64,000 bases of DNA from Mya arenaria (Eukaryota > Mollusca > Bivalvia > Myida > Myidae): NCBI RefSeq assembly GCF_026914265.1, contig NC_069134.1, forward strand, positions 12,629,758 to 12,693,757, read 5' to 3'. Below the pieces are notes generated by a model that did no database searches, was not told the DNA's origin, and saw only the letters and a program-made list of their open reading frames with translations. The position numbers and the translations under genes were made by a program. How positions within the stretch are numbered: the first letter of the stretch is position 1; the number at the start of each line of letters is the position of its first letter. This document shows positions 24,001 to 35,675 of this stretch, piece after piece.

Positions 24001-25168
24001 AATTATTGTTCCAACACTTACGAAAAGTAATGTTTTCAACCACCAAATCCGATCTTAATTTTTGGTAATACGCAATAAAAGTGAGTGAAAAGTGGAAAGA
24101 AAATGACGGATTATCGCCTTATTTAAACTTAAAGACGGATTATTATTAAATGTTAAGTATATGTTTATATTTAAATCTTATTGGATAGTGTAATAGAATA
24201 ACTTTGTGTCAAAATGTTGGTGTTCATGGATTAATTATTTTGTCAAACTGGAAGAAACCCTTAAAATCGAAATCATTCTTTATCGTAGACCCCAAGTGTA
24301 TTTGCGTCTGCAAACAATCTTTCAAACAGACGGAATCAGAATAAAACACTAATATTTTCTTAGATCCTTAGAGATTCGTTCTAGTAACTCCGTTTGGTTG
24401 CTTTTCCATTTAGTTTGCTTATCTCACATCTAAATTGCATTGCTAACAAGACTGCGATCACTGTCTCTTGACATTTATCATACTTGTTGGTAATTAATAG
24501 TTCTTTTCGGTAATTATCTCAATCTTTTCGGTAATCGTAAAGATAATAAAACTTAGAGTGTATAACTCGGCGCCCCGGTACCAAGTAATAAGATACACAG
24601 CGGTATCCTAGTTACTGCTGACAAATTAATTCCCAAAATCCGTTACTTTGCCAATTATCAAATAGGTGTCATAATTCGAACATGTTCCTAATCCGGTATT
24701 GTTTTAGCAACAGTTAAATATTTGGCTAACAAAAGTCTCAATATAGTGATATGGTGTTGATGTAAAAAGGGTTTTCTAACAAAACAAAACGTTTACTTGG
24801 AGCATTTTCTTTACAAAAATAGTGAACGTTTTTTTTTGTGTGTGCTTTTTTAAAGGACTTCTTCAGATTAGTAACAGATGAGAATACAAATGAAAGCCCT
24901 CACATTCACGTTTTCACATCGCAGACCTCTTGAATGAAAAAAAGTCAAATTAAATTGTTGTTTTGACAACTCATTTACCAGCAATGCTGTTCCTTTTCGA
25001 ATTGCCGGGTCTGAAATGATGAACGGTACTAAATGTTAACGCCTGTTAGAATTCCTCTTTAATGAAATTTTAAAGATATTATTGATGATGATGATTGCTT
25101 TTATAGATTAGAACTACTAATAATGATAGAAATAAAGATACAGTTAAAATAAAAAATAAGTGTTTAAT
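18067..25168. other. 7-kb gene-free stretch beside FoxD
   Basis: No gene, RNA or tandem repeat can be supported. All open frames are short and unremarkable. Two inverted repeats stand out: GGTCCCAAG with CTTGGGACC at about 19046-19092, and a 14-bp stem at 22099-22153. The part at about 18780-19250 is less AT-biased and of higher complexity than its surroundings. It is a reasonable place to look for a conserved enhancer of the neighbouring FoxD gene, but the sequence alone does not show function. Confidence 0.5.
22099..22153. repeat. Hairpin-forming inverted repeat
   Basis: TTTGGTACAGAATC at 22099-22112 pairs perfectly with 22140-22153, and the stem extends by three more pairs after one mismatch (CGG with CCG). 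The loop is about 19 nt. The flanks 'caagacc' and 'gtcttg' are also partly complementary. It may be a minimal foldback element. Confidence 0.6.
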
Positions 25169-25223
25169 TATCATCATCATCATCATCATCATCAGCATCA
25201 TCATCATCATCATCATCATCATC

Positions 25224-25289
<66 letters not shown>

Positions 25290-25290
25290 A
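25169..25290. repeat. ATC and ATT trinucleotide microsatellites
   Basis: A TCA-type run (about 25169-25223) passes directly into a TTA-type run (about 25224-25288). It is a compound microsatellite. Confidence 0.95.
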
Positions 25291-25363
25291 TTATGTTATT
25301 TTCATATTATTATTGCCAACATGATAATTATTGTTGTCGCCTTCGTCCTTCAGATCTTTTAAC

Positions 25364-25397
<34 letters not shown>
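25364..25397. repeat. TTG trinucleotide microsatellite
   Basis: Eleven or so TTG repeats. They explain the poly-cysteine and poly-leucine runs in the open frames at 25293-25739 and 25331-25519, which I do not regard as genes. Confidence 0.9.
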
Positions 25398-26176
25398 ATT
25401 TTTGCACAGATCGTTATATTACTGTTTTATTGTATGCTAGTAATTTATCTAGTTCAACAAATATCCTGGAAAAAAACATGCTTAATTCAAAAGGCCCTCG
25501 ACGGCCTAAAGCATATTAAAAAGGTACACAGAAGAACGTGTATGTGGATTACTTTCCCTGAGAACCGAATAAAGCATCAACAGCAAATTAATGTTTATGT
25601 GATATTTAATTACCATCAAGTAACATTTACAAAACAAGATGTAAATTATTATAAAGAAATAGCACAGAATTATAACCTAACATACAGATTTAAGAGTTAC
25701 ATAAACCACAAGCACAGAATATACAAAAACGTTACATGAATCAACATATTGTATAAACACAATGTTAGAAAACAAAAATAAAAATCTATGAAAATGTCAA
25801 ATTCTTTGGTAATGCTTTGGTTTTATGTATTGTGTAGTAGTATATATTGCATTTGATACAAGTCATATCAAATAAATATTCTGAGGTAGACTAAGCACAC
25901 ATTCATGTATGCAATTTAAATAAATAAGAATTATTTTCATAAAATACCGATGCATTTTTAATAATTTTCTAATTGATTTGACCTTCTCAAATGCTGTTCA
26001 ACAGATGTGTAATACATGTAAATCAGAATTAGGGCGCTTTTTTAAAATAAGATAAATGTCATAAGTTTTTTTTTCAGTAAAATCTATATAAGCTTCAATA
26101 GCTCCTCAAAATACACAGTACTACATTTTAATGTTTTGAAACGAAATATAGCCTACCACTGCCCTATGATGCGATC
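25398..26176. other. Downstream flank of FoxD
   Basis: AT-rich sequence that includes the 3' UTR of FoxD on the minus strand. ATTAAA-type polyadenylation hexamers on the minus strand occur at about 26127-26132 and near 25957. Which one is used cannot be decided here. Confidence 0.4.
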
Positions 26177-27790
26177 TCACCTCTGCCAGGCATGCAAACC
26201 TTGCAGACCGTACATTTGTAGGTACTGGCGGTATTTTTCAATGTCAAGAGCATTCATTGCGGCCGCTGCGGCCGCCTGATTCATATAGGGAGCCAAGTAA
26301 GCACTTCCGTTTCCAAAGCGCCCAATGTCAATGGCCCCTGCGCGGAGTGACGCCGCCAGGGGGTTTATGCCGTTCAATCCAGCTACCGTAGGAATGTTTG
26401 TTTTGAACGGCAAGATAGCTGATGGTGCCGATGACGTTATTGACGCCGGTGGTGGTGGACTAGACTGTGGCGACTTCTTTCCTGAAGTGTCACGTTTATT
26501 GCCGATAATACTGTCAATAGAGAATGCCTTTGGCGTAGATGAGGACGTTGATGATGTTGACGTCGGTGACGCCACTGGTGACTTTGCAACGGGAGATGGC
26601 GTCAGTGGATGAACAGGCGACGTTGAGAGCGAATGGCTGATTGGAGGTGACAGGTAGGCGGGGTGGTGTCCGACTTGAGCACGCGCCATTTCGCTCTGAG
26701 CACGTGCAAGCTCGTTCTGTGTGACATATGGTAGATGTGACGCCAATGATCCCGACATGTACGGGTAGGGAAACCCGCCAACGCTCATGCCGCTGGAATG
26801 TGAACTCTGGGGCATGAAACCGTGATGGTGGAAAAACGACTGCGAGCCACTCATGTAGCCAGAGGATTGTGCCATCATTTGCTCCAGCTGCTGACGCTTG
26901 TAGCGTTTCCGTCGGCGTAAGAAGCTCCCGTTGTCGAACATATCTTCGCTGGCAGGATCCAGAGTCCAGTAGTTGCCTTTGCCCGGGTTTCCCGGCTCAC
27001 GGGGTATTTTGATAAAACAGTCATTTAGAGAAAGATTATGACGGATACTGTTCTGCCAGGCAGGAAACTTGTCGTGGTAGTACGGGAACCGGTTCATAAT
27101 GAATTCACAAATTCCCGACAATGTCAATTTCTTTTGGTCCGACTGCAAAATTGACATTGTTATAAGCGCTATATAAGAATATGGCGGTTTAACTAGATTT
27201 GCTTTGCCATTTTTCTTGTTATTTGTCCCAGAGGCATTCGACATGATCATGTTCGCCTCGCTCATAGAAAGACCATCCTCCATTGAATCGTCGTGAAACT
27301 CACCACACTCTGCCGACACGTCAATGTCGGATCCTGGAGATGCCGGCGACGCAATAGGCGACTGCGCGGGGGATCCGAGCGAGCCCTGTCCGTCCCCCAC
27401 GGGATCCAGCTCCTCGTGATCACTGTCGAAACTTTCCACTGGGGTTGAGGAACGCGCAGGATAACGATCCAAATTTTCTGTTGAGTTCTCTTTGGTGTCC
27501 GTTCTTTGAAATAAATACGGGGTTGTCACGTTAAAACCAGCCGGTGTTTGAACACTGGAAATTTCTTTACTAAATGCGCTTGCCACATGATTTCGAGACT
27601 CCGTAATGCAAGTATTGTTTTTAGAAACCGTCAAATCTACGGATATTCCATGGTCAATGTTTTTCATCGGCGGGTCACTACCTGCAGTTGGCGAGGTGTT
27701 GCTCTGGTGTAGCCGCTGCTCCATGTATGCCTGATGCTCAAAGCTGTTCGTGCGAACGTCCATGACAGGCTGCCCTCCTTCAAATCTCAT
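26177..27790 (-). CDS. FoxD forkhead transcription factor
   Basis: An intronless frame of 537 aa. The first in-frame ATG is at 27790 ([11 protein letters not shown]), and a TAA lies upstream in the same frame, so a non-ATG start at 27802 is unlikely. Residues about 201-299 form a complete forkhead (winged-helix) domain beginning [10 protein letters not shown]. The recognition helix [13 protein letters not shown] is intact, and the second wing ends [12 protein letters not shown]. The pattern [10 protein letters not shown] and [14 protein letters not shown] is characteristic of the FoxD class. An acidic, Ser-rich N-terminal region ([19 protein letters not shown]) precedes it. FSIDSIIG at about 423-430 is an eh1-type motif that recruits Groucho/TLE corepressors, so the protein is probably a nuclear repressor. 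A seven-alanine run and the C-terminal [19 protein letters not shown] follow. In animals FoxD genes act in early patterning and neural or mesodermal fate. No key residue appears to be missing. Confidence 0.97.
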   Translation of the reverse strand: MRFEGGQPVMDVRTNSFEHQAYMEQRLHQSNTSPTAGSDPPMKNIDHGISVDLTVSKNNTCITESRNHVASAFSKEISSVQTPAGFNVTTPYLFQRTDTKENSTENLDRYPARSSTPVESFDSDHEELDPVGDGQGSLGSPAQSPIASPASPGSDIDVSAECGEFHDDSMEDGLSMSEANMIMSNASGTNNKKNGKANLVKPPYSYIALITMSILQSDQKKLTLSGICEFIMNRFPYYHDKFPAWQNSIRHNLSLNDCFIKIPREPGNPGKGNYWTLDPASEDMFDNGSFLRRRKRYKRQQLEQMMAQSSGYMSGSQSFFHHHGFMPQSSHSSGMSVGGFPYPYMSGSLASHLPYVTQNELARAQSEMARAQVGHHPAYLSPPISHSLSTSPVHPLTPSPVAKSPVASPTSTSSTSSSTPKAFSIDSIIGNKRDTSGKKSPQSSPPPPASITSSAPSAILPFKTNIPTVAGLNGINPLAASLRAGAIDIGRFGNGSAYLAPYMNQAAAAAAMNALDIEKYRQYLQMYGLQGLHAWQR

Positions 27791-27983
27791 TGCACAATTC
27801 AATCTTTTGTAATGTTAATATTTATTTTTTGCACAATTACTTATAACGATATTGCATTTAAGTATTCCAAAATATGTTTTGTCGAAAGAGAAAATGTCTC
27901 ATATTACGATTTGCTTCGTAGTTATACATTAAACAACTTCAAGTTTAAACAATTTGTTCACAACTTTCAACCTCAATAGACTC

Positions 27984-27990
27984 ATTTATA
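27984..27990 (-). promoter_or_regulatory. Candidate FoxD TATA box
   Basis: TATAAAT on the minus strand lies about 195 bp upstream of the FoxD ATG. A CCAAT pentamer (minus strand, about 27996-28000) sits just upstream of it. Transcription would start near 27955 and give a leader of about 165 nt. This is inference from motifs only, since TATA-like strings are common in AT-rich DNA. Confidence 0.3.
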
Positions 27991-28029
27991 GTTCGAATTG
28001 GTATAAATGATTCGTTACAAGAGGAATTG

Positions 28030-28260
28030 CTGGAAGCGGCCACCCACTATCTTATTTTCTCCCCATGAGCTATCGTATCCACCAGTCACAGAGCGAATTT
28101 GATAATCTTTTGTCACGTGACCTATTCAGCTCTCCTCCTTGGAGATCCGTTTAGTTGCTTAAGCTCTTCTTATCTCCATTTCGCCACGCCTCCATTGTTA
28201 AGCAATTCCTGCATTTAACGAATAGCAAAAGGGAGCGATTAATTTACGAAAATGTTTCAA
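28030..28260 (-). promoter_or_regulatory. Candidate FoxD upstream control region
   Basis: This is a less AT-biased block directly upstream of the presumed core promoter. It holds a perfect 10-bp palindrome GTCACGTGAC (28112-28121, an E-box of the USF/MITF type), a CCATTGTT (Sox-type) string, a CTTATCT (GATA-type) string and GATTAATTTA (homeodomain-type). Each single motif is weak evidence. The clustering next to a developmental gene is why I list it. Confidence 0.3.
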
Positions 28261-29871
28261 TTTGACAGAAGAAGCCGTGAAATATCTTACAGAAGCAGAA
28301 TTCAATTAACGGAGCAGAATTCTACAAGGGTTTTGAAAGAATGCAAAAACAGATCGGATCGCTGTTGGATTGCCACCAAAATATATGTTTGGGAACGTCA
28401 TAGAAAACAATGAAAATATTAGTGTAGGAAATAAAGCTATAATCCTAGACTTTCATTTGGATTGTCAATTTTTTAAAAGGTATAAACACGCTTAAACCAT
28501 TCTTTGACCAAAGCATAAAGGAGTGTTCAAAACTTACGTAAATATTGGCTTTTAGAAATGCACAACACTAATAATATTTTTGTTAGATCGATAGAATTGA
28601 ATAAAGAATTAGGATACATTTAAATATTAACAAAATTAGAATAACAAAAATAAACATTTTAGTTCAAATATTAGTATAAACGAATTATAAATTTTGGCAA
28701 AAGGATTAAGGCGTAAAAAGCACATTCGGAAATATTACAAAACAAACATTAACATGACATTTGTGGTTAAAAATGAAAATAACGTATTTTTGATATTGTA
28801 GTCAAAATATTGTGACAGACAACTTAGTTCAACAACCACCTGGGTTTTTAAATTCTAATGTTTCACTTTCTGCTCCTAACATTTACATTGCCGAATTTTA
28901 GAAAATATTTGTATCTTGTATTTCGAACATTTTTGAACAAACATTTTCCTTTAGGATAGGTAAAGGTATTTAATTTTAAACAAATATATTAATGGTGTTT
29001 ACAAACGAATCAATGCTACATAAGAACATTGCTTAACGAAAGAAAAGATTGACAAAGTTTGTTTAATTTACAATTGAAACATTTATTTTTCGTCTTTAAA
29101 TGACACTAAAAATTCGTGAGAAAGTTGTCGAAATAAGAAACATTTTAAGCAACCTTCTTTGTCTACAAATAAATGTTAGTATTATCCCCCTGCTTGGTTA
29201 GTTCTGAGATTTATTCTATGTGCGTTGGCCTGATTTTACTTTAAAATATTATGATTAGATTTGGATCACTGCTAGTTCACATGAAATTTCCGTAATATAA
29301 CTTTAAATTCCATTTCCTAAACACCCCTGAAAGGGGACTTGGTGATGTTAGGCGCATTTTTTTACATTAACCAAATAATAAATTGGCCACAGACATTATA
29401 GTAATGAATATTGAGTATGCTTCGCTTATAGAAAACAAACGAACGACTGAATTTATTTAATAATTTTAATTAATCGTTTTTGTAGATTAACATTTGTAAA
29501 ATATAATAAGAAAAACGCTAAAACAGAGTTTGAATAAAAAAGCTATATAAACGGATGTATACGATAAGGCATGTATTCCCGAGTGACCGTATTTCAACGC
29601 GGTGTGCGTTACTAAAGCTCGGCGGCCCGTTGGAATCACCGTCCCTCGGGGACCGGTTTATCTCACGTGCCATAACAGTGTTGAAACGAGCACAAACGCC
29701 GGGTTTCAACAAACTGACCACTCAAGGGTCTTCCGTGGCACTATCCATATATCATACAACTGATGAGATCGGATGTGCATCCTCTTTTCAACGAGATTTT
29801 CAATTAACCATTCAATCATCTCAGTGTAATTAAACATTCCTAAAAACCAGCATGATAATATAGCTAGCTTC
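28261..29871. other. Upstream intergenic region of FoxD
   Basis: The first 1.3 kb is very AT-rich with nothing recognised. A GC-richer patch at about 29546-29760 contains a small hairpin (gtccctcggggac) and short frames on both strands. It may be a mobile-element remnant, but the ends are not defined. Confidence 0.4.
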
Positions 29872-29953
29872 TACAATACAGAAGTGAAGATCTGTAACTA
29901 CAATACAGAAGTGAAGATCTGTAACTACAATACAGAAGTGAAGATCTGTAACT
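29872..29953. repeat. 27-bp tandem repeat, three copies
   Basis: Three near-identical 27-bp units containing 'tacagaagtgaagatctgta'. Each unit can form a small hairpin, TACAGA with TCTGTA. Confidence 0.9.
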
Positions 29954-31165
29954 TTTGTTTATTCGGTCGTTGTTGTTCCAGCATGGTGTCCTTTCGAAAA
30001 TGAAAGCATTCACAAACAAACACATACACGCGTGCACATGTTATTTATACACGCACGTGCGCAAACGCATGCAAGTACGCACGTACGGGCACACACACAC
30101 AACACATACAATACAGCAAGTATGCCCAGGCGAAATGGTTGGCGGCAAATAATAACAGTGCGATTATCATTCGTATACATGTTATCGCTGTTTTCAAACT
30201 TGGTAAGTCGTCACTGTCCGAGGATTTGATAATATAATTATAAATTAAACACTCCCTTTGCTCAACAGAATAACCCAAATGTTCATCATAATAATACATT
30301 CAGATTTTTGTATTTTATAACAATCAGTTTGCACTGTGGATCACTTTTGCAGCAATGAGTTAGATACCGTCTTATTTTTTCTCTCTCCTTTTCCGTCTTA
30401 TTTCTTTCAATTATCCATATGCTTTACATTTTTACATATTATATATGTTATGCGCCAATTATTAATCAATTATATATGTGCTAATGGGGAGGACGATTCT
30501 AATGTTGTACACTAGTTGTGTGTCTTACCTATTTACATTTTGTATATTTAATACATTATTGTTTTATAATTATATTGAAACTGGTCAAAGAAGGTAATAT
30601 ATATATGTTTAAATCCAACTGTTTCCCTGTATTTTCGTTTCTCAAAACACGATATGGTAAATGTCCGTACAAAACTTACGTTCAAACTAACTTTAATACC
30701 AAAAGTATGTTAAGGGTCGGGGCATTGAACCGTTCGATAAGTCATTTGCTTTAAGCGAAACTCACGGGTAAATCTTTATCAACATTTAAAGTCAATATTT
30801 CGCTAAATCTGTCCATTTTGCTTGATAATTCCACAACAATTTACAGAGGAAGTGCTGTCAATACCTTTATCGGCACTGGAGAATCCGTGCTCAATGTTTC
30901 CGCCGTAAATCAGGGGAGTTGGCGGATCAAAGGCCCTTACTGTCCGAAACACAGGTTCATCCTGTCAAGTAATTTACTGCCCTTTTCATAACCATAAATG
31001 CCGCGAACGATGATTCAGTACATCGGTGTGCGTAATATTCGATTGTTCATTTTATTTAAATTATATCTGATCTCCTTGTTGAATAAAATCAACAGTATGT
31101 ACATGCTTAATTCGGTACTTCTACATGTGTTAGCCGTACATCATGGACCTGTTGACAGTGGTCAC
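29954..31165. other. Intergenic, nothing recognised
   Basis: About 1.2 kb with no gene. A stretch of CA- and CGTA-rich simple sequence lies at about 30025-30110. The frames over it are low-complexity. Confidence 0.5.
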
Positions 31166-31527
31166 TAAAGCTGCTACCTCCCTGGATTATTCCAGGAAAA
31201 GCTGAAACTGAAGTGAAAAGATTTAGTGTTTACGTCTTGGAATGAGCCAGTGTTTGCGTAAATATCTGCAAACCAGGGATATAAGACTGCTGACAAAAGA
31301 TCAGATCACATATTTTCTTATTTCGTTCGAAAATTAATGATTTATGGCTTAAAGGGTTACTATAACGGGTTTAGAAAAAAATGCATAAAACATAAATTTT
31401 AGAACTTAAGTATAAAAATCTGAGATCTATTTATTTAACTAGCTTTCATGCATTTACGCATAAATTGGCTCGTTCCAAGACAAAAAAAATATGTCAAAAC
31501 GTTCAATCTGTGAGAATGCAGCTTTAA
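31166..31527. mobile_element. Foldback element, second (older) copy
   Basis: This copy is 362 bp, almost the same length as the one at 44766-45130. Its right end 'caatctgtgagaatgcag' matches that element's right end, and its left end 'taaagctgc' matches the terminal motif. Internal landmarks are shared: 'gaatgagcca', 'tataagactgctgacaaaa' and 'ttccaagacaaaaaa'. About 65 bp of the left arm (31175-31240) is diverged. It is an inverted-repeat, non-coding MITE-like element. Confidence 0.75.
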
Positions 31528-32788
31528 CGTGAATGGAATCGCTGGAATCATTTAGACAGCCTCTGTCGAAAACAACCTCCAAATTAAAAGTTAGTTAGCT
31601 GTTTGCGCAGTGAAATTCGCTCCGACACTAAGTAACTTCTTATTTATGTCTACTTTGCTAAACTATTAATGTCGAATTAAAGATTTTTTAAAGCAAAAAT
31701 AAACAATGTGTTTCTTGGTATAAGAATAAAAAGTTTTAATAAGCTTTGTAATTTAGACCATTTCGCTACGCCACCGATTTGTCGTCGTTATCTTTTATAA
31801 CTATTTCTCCTGCAGATTCAATGTTTAATAATATATAAGCGGTATTTGATAAGACGAATTGAAAATTGATCTACACTTAACTGGCTTAATAATAAACACT
31901 CCCAAAATAAAAATAAAATGTATTTTGGGTAATTCCGTGCTTCAATTATTACACAATTTGTCGAAATAGAGAGCAAACATTCCAATTTCAAACTTTTCTA
32001 ACCCAAATCGTGTATTTGCTGAATCAATAAATATTATTTAATCTTCAAAGTCAAAACCAATACAACTCGCTGCTAACATATACTTTGAAATACTTATGGA
32101 ATTAGCATAGCTCGGTTGCGATGTCGGGGCAGATTTCGTTTTCTCACTCGGGAATTAACAAACAACAACACAACACAACATGTTATCCGATTGTTTGCCT
32201 CATTCGGTATCATTCCGACGGCGATACGATGAAAACGAAAGCCATCATAACATGGAGTGTTCCGCAATGTAGATTAATTGTAAACTAAATACGTTATTAT
32301 TATAAACCAGTAGCCTTTCACGCCCGCGGTTTGAACACTGGCCGGGCCCAGACAAACATTTCTATCCCTCCCGTTGGTCGTCCAGAAGAGTGCCGACGGC
32401 AAAGCCAGCTCTAACCCCGACCCCCCGTGATTCCAAGGGTAGCAGGCAATACGGGGATTAATGCTTCAAAAGGGCGCCGTCTTTTATGTAAGTGAAGTGC
32501 AGTGCAGTGAGAGTTTAGAAAGGATAAGCCAACGTAATCTCATTACATGTTTCATAAATGTTTTCGAGATTATTTTAAGCTAATAAACACTTAAAAACAC
32601 TTTTATATATCAAAATATGCGCGTTATTATCATGAAATCAATAAGAATAGAAAGTCCGAAATACTATGTGTTTCATTTGCTTACACTATGCGCTTTTCTT
32701 CATGAATACTTAAAAATACTAGATTTTGATATTTTTTTTACACGTTATAATTCTTCAATAAACATTGTTATACAAAGTGTGTCTGTAT
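31528..32788. other. Intergenic, nothing firm
   Basis: Mostly AT-rich. A GC-rich patch at about 32315-32460 ('cccgcggtttgaacactgg', C-runs) looks like dispersed-repeat sequence, but I cannot assign it. Confidence 0.45.
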
Positions 32789-32960
32789 ATGTCCTTACAC
32801 CGTGTGAACGTTTGGTGGTAGCCGGACAAGTTGGTTTCCTACGTTTACTCGCCCTACCCCCCCACCTCCCCACCCCCCTAAAAAGATAAAAAAAAAAAAA
32901 AAAAAAAAATATATATATAAAATTAAATAAAAAAAATAAAAAATGAAAATAATAATAATA
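32789..32960 (+). mobile_element. SINE 3' tail fragment
   Basis: The string 'tttggtggtagccggacaag' followed by a C-rich run is closely similar to the body of the SINE at 38020-38180 ('ttggttggtggtaaccaagc' then 'cggacaagtgagttctccgt'). No tRNA-like head is visible, so this is a truncated copy. A long A-run and AT-rich simple sequence follow (about 32888-32960). Confidence 0.5.
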
Positions 32961-33254
32961 AATGAGGTTACATAACTCCATATTATCCTAAATGAAAAGT
33001 ATGGCCCCTGGTTGATATAGGAACTTAGGTTAAAGTTTTAAGGCACATTGTGTCATGTTAAGATTTAAGGGCAAGTTGGGAATTTTACTAATAACTTCTA
33101 TACCCTTCATGTAATTGACTTAATATTTTAAGACCATCACACAATTAGGTTTCATAACTCAATATTAACCCTTAATACAAATTATGGCCCTTCATTGACT
33201 TTTGAAAACTTTTTATTGCCTTTGACATGCACATTTGTATATTTTAACAAGCTT

Positions 33255-34150
33255 TTCACAAAGTGGAACCTGGTTTATAGAATGGCGTACGTCGTTCTTC
33301 GGGCAGGCCGTCGGGAGAGTGGCGTCCAACTCACCTTTAGTCTCGAATAATTGTAGTTAGTTCTGTCATATAGTGATCAAACTTGGTATATAGGGAGTGT
33401 TTATGGGGATCTTTCATGGGATTGCGTTTGGGGCCCCTAGGGTCAAGGTCAATGTCACTGTTACTAGAAATAGAAAAATGGTTGTTACCGAATTACTTTA
33501 GTTAGGATTGACATATTGCGACCAAACTTGATATATAGGAGGAGATTTTATATACCTTTCATGGAATTGTGTTTGGGGCCCTGAGAGTCATGGTAAAAGT
33601 CAAGGTCACTGTTAAAAAACGGTTAGTACTGAATAGTTCGGTTTATTTAGGGTTGACATAATTTTTGTGACAAAACTTGATATAGAGTTTATGGAGACCT
33701 ATCGATAGATTGCGCTTGAGACTCATATGGTCAAGGTTACTGTTACCAAAAAACAACAACAAAAAACGGTTGGTACGTAAACACTTTAGTTGGGTTGACA
33801 TATTGCGACAACACTTGGTTTATAAGAAGAGTTTATGGAGGCCTTTCATGTGATTGCGTTTGGGGTCCCTAGGGTGAAGGTCAATGTCACTGTTACTTAA
33901 TTAGATAGCCGTTTGGTACTCAATAACTTCAGTTAGGGTTGACATATTGTGACCAAACTTGGTATGTAGCATACATTTATGGAGGACTTCCATAAGTCTG
34001 CATTTGGAACATCTAGGGTTAAGATCAAGGTCAATGTTACTTAAAATTGAAAAAAAGAGAGTTTAAACTGACTGTCACAGGGAAGGGTGAAGTTCTTTTG
34101 TCCATACTTGAGAACCTGGTTCAAGTCGTCGCATTGCTGCGTTTCTTGTT
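33255..34150. repeat. Tandem repeat of about 143 bp
   Basis: Units are marked by 'ttgacatattgcgaccaaac'-like strings near 33509, 33653, 33795 and 33939, spaced 142-144 bp, with an earlier diverged unit near 33360. Each carries 'catgggattgcgtttggggc' and 'agggtcaaggtcaatgtcac' versions. The block starts with a GC-rich lead at about 33283-33345 and ends with a distinct tail at about 34065-34150. The organisation matches the dispersed tandem families common in bivalves. Confidence 0.85.
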
Positions 34151-34255
34151 TACTTTTAAATTTGATGCACATATTTAATCATTATTGTATTCATTTCTCC
34201 GACTTGAAATAGTCGAGTAGCTTAATATCAACATCAACATATAACTCTGATTTTT

Positions 34256-34350
34256 CGAATCCCCAACTGGCAACTAGCAGGTAGTTGAATATTCGAATCC
34301 CCAACTGGCAACTAGAAGGTAGTTGAATATTCGAATCACCAACTACCAAT
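34256..34350. repeat. 38-bp tandem repeat, 2.5 copies
   Basis: Two full 38-bp units that begin 'cgaatccccaactggcaact' and a partial third. It is unrelated in sequence to the 38-bp satellite at 11205-12765. Confidence 0.9.
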
Positions 34351-35507
34351 TCATTTCGACAGTTTTTGTTGGACATTCGATATACTAGTATTCATCATTA
34401 AACTAAAGCGAGCTGATGCGATAATCTTGTTCAATACTGGTTTAGAATAGAACTTGCGCAATTGAATTATTTCATCTGATTTCGCCTTGAAATTGCACTG
34501 TATATGTAACAGGTTATCATGTATGTTCACGATAGCAAGTTAGCGGATACTTGAATGTCAAACAGAAGTGCTAATTTTGCTGTTTTGGCAACTGGTCCAG
34601 TGTTTTTCTGCCTTATACCGCCTTTTGTGCTGCTCATAGCTCGGTTGCTGATGAAACGGTACAAACACGAAGCGAAATATTTGTGCGCTAATGGCTGATT
34701 GTATGGGGATTGCATACACCAAATTGAGAAAATCATTTCTTTTAAGAGCCAAGAGTTGACATATTTGCTTGAGAAATGTTTGCATTTACTTTATGGATGA
34801 AATACACTACCTTTTATACCCGGCAAAACGGTTAGCAGGCGCGTTTAAAATGGATTAAAACTGCGAAATAAACAAAATTGCTCACCGGGAAAATACAAAC
34901 GTCATACAGATTTTTAAATATATTTTTCTTTTTACTCATATCACTACAAGAATTTGCATCGGGTACTCAAAAAATGAATATTTTGATAAAATTCTATGAT
35001 ATATGCCCTTAAAATCTAATAAAGTTATGATTTGTTTCTTTAATATATAAATTAAAGTATGAATAGCTCTTGTAAGTTAAAGCGGTTACATAATTTACAA
35101 TCGAATTGCAGTAGCACAAGTGTTTTAGCATTTTGAAGTGGCCTCAAAACATCAGTGATACCAAAACGAAAACTTAAATAAACACTGTATATTATATTAA
35201 ATAAAGATTATTTAATACTCACTTGAACCCCTCCATATTATTGTGTCATTTGAAGCAATCCGTAGAAAGATGGGTGTTCACTTTTAACAAGATACAAAAT
35301 AGACTGGTACAAGGCATTAATTACTTGAACATCTTAAATAATCGCTTTTGCAAAAAAAACAACACAAACAAGAACTTCCCCTCCGAGAAGAAAAGAAAAA
35401 AGACTCTGAATATGGAAAACTAATTCTATTATCAAATGGTATGTTATGGTGTAATATAACGTATGCATACGTTTTCCACCACATCGACATGATATATTCA
35501 CACAAAC
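34351..35507. other. Intergenic, nothing recognised
   Basis: About 1.15 kb of AT-rich sequence with only short overlapping open frames and no recognisable domain. Confidence 0.5.
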
Positions 35508-35510
35508 ATG

Positions 35511-35572
<62 letters not shown>

Positions 35573-35604
35573 CATTATTATTAATTTTATTATCATTATA
35601 GAAC

Positions 35605-35672
<68 letters not shown>

Positions 35673-35675
35673 TTG
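35508..35675. repeat. ATT trinucleotide microsatellite
   Basis: Two ATT runs separated by about 25 bp of imperfect sequence at 35580-35605. They account for the poly-tyrosine and poly-isoleucine frames here. Confidence 0.97.

Noticed and set aside
25293..25739. 148-codon plus-strand frame with poly-Cys
   Set aside because: It starts in an ATT/TTG microsatellite and continues through AT-rich DNA with no domain, splice sites or composition shift.
26325..26612. 95-codon plus-strand frame inside FoxD
   Set aside because: It is antisense to the FoxD coding region and explained by its codon composition.
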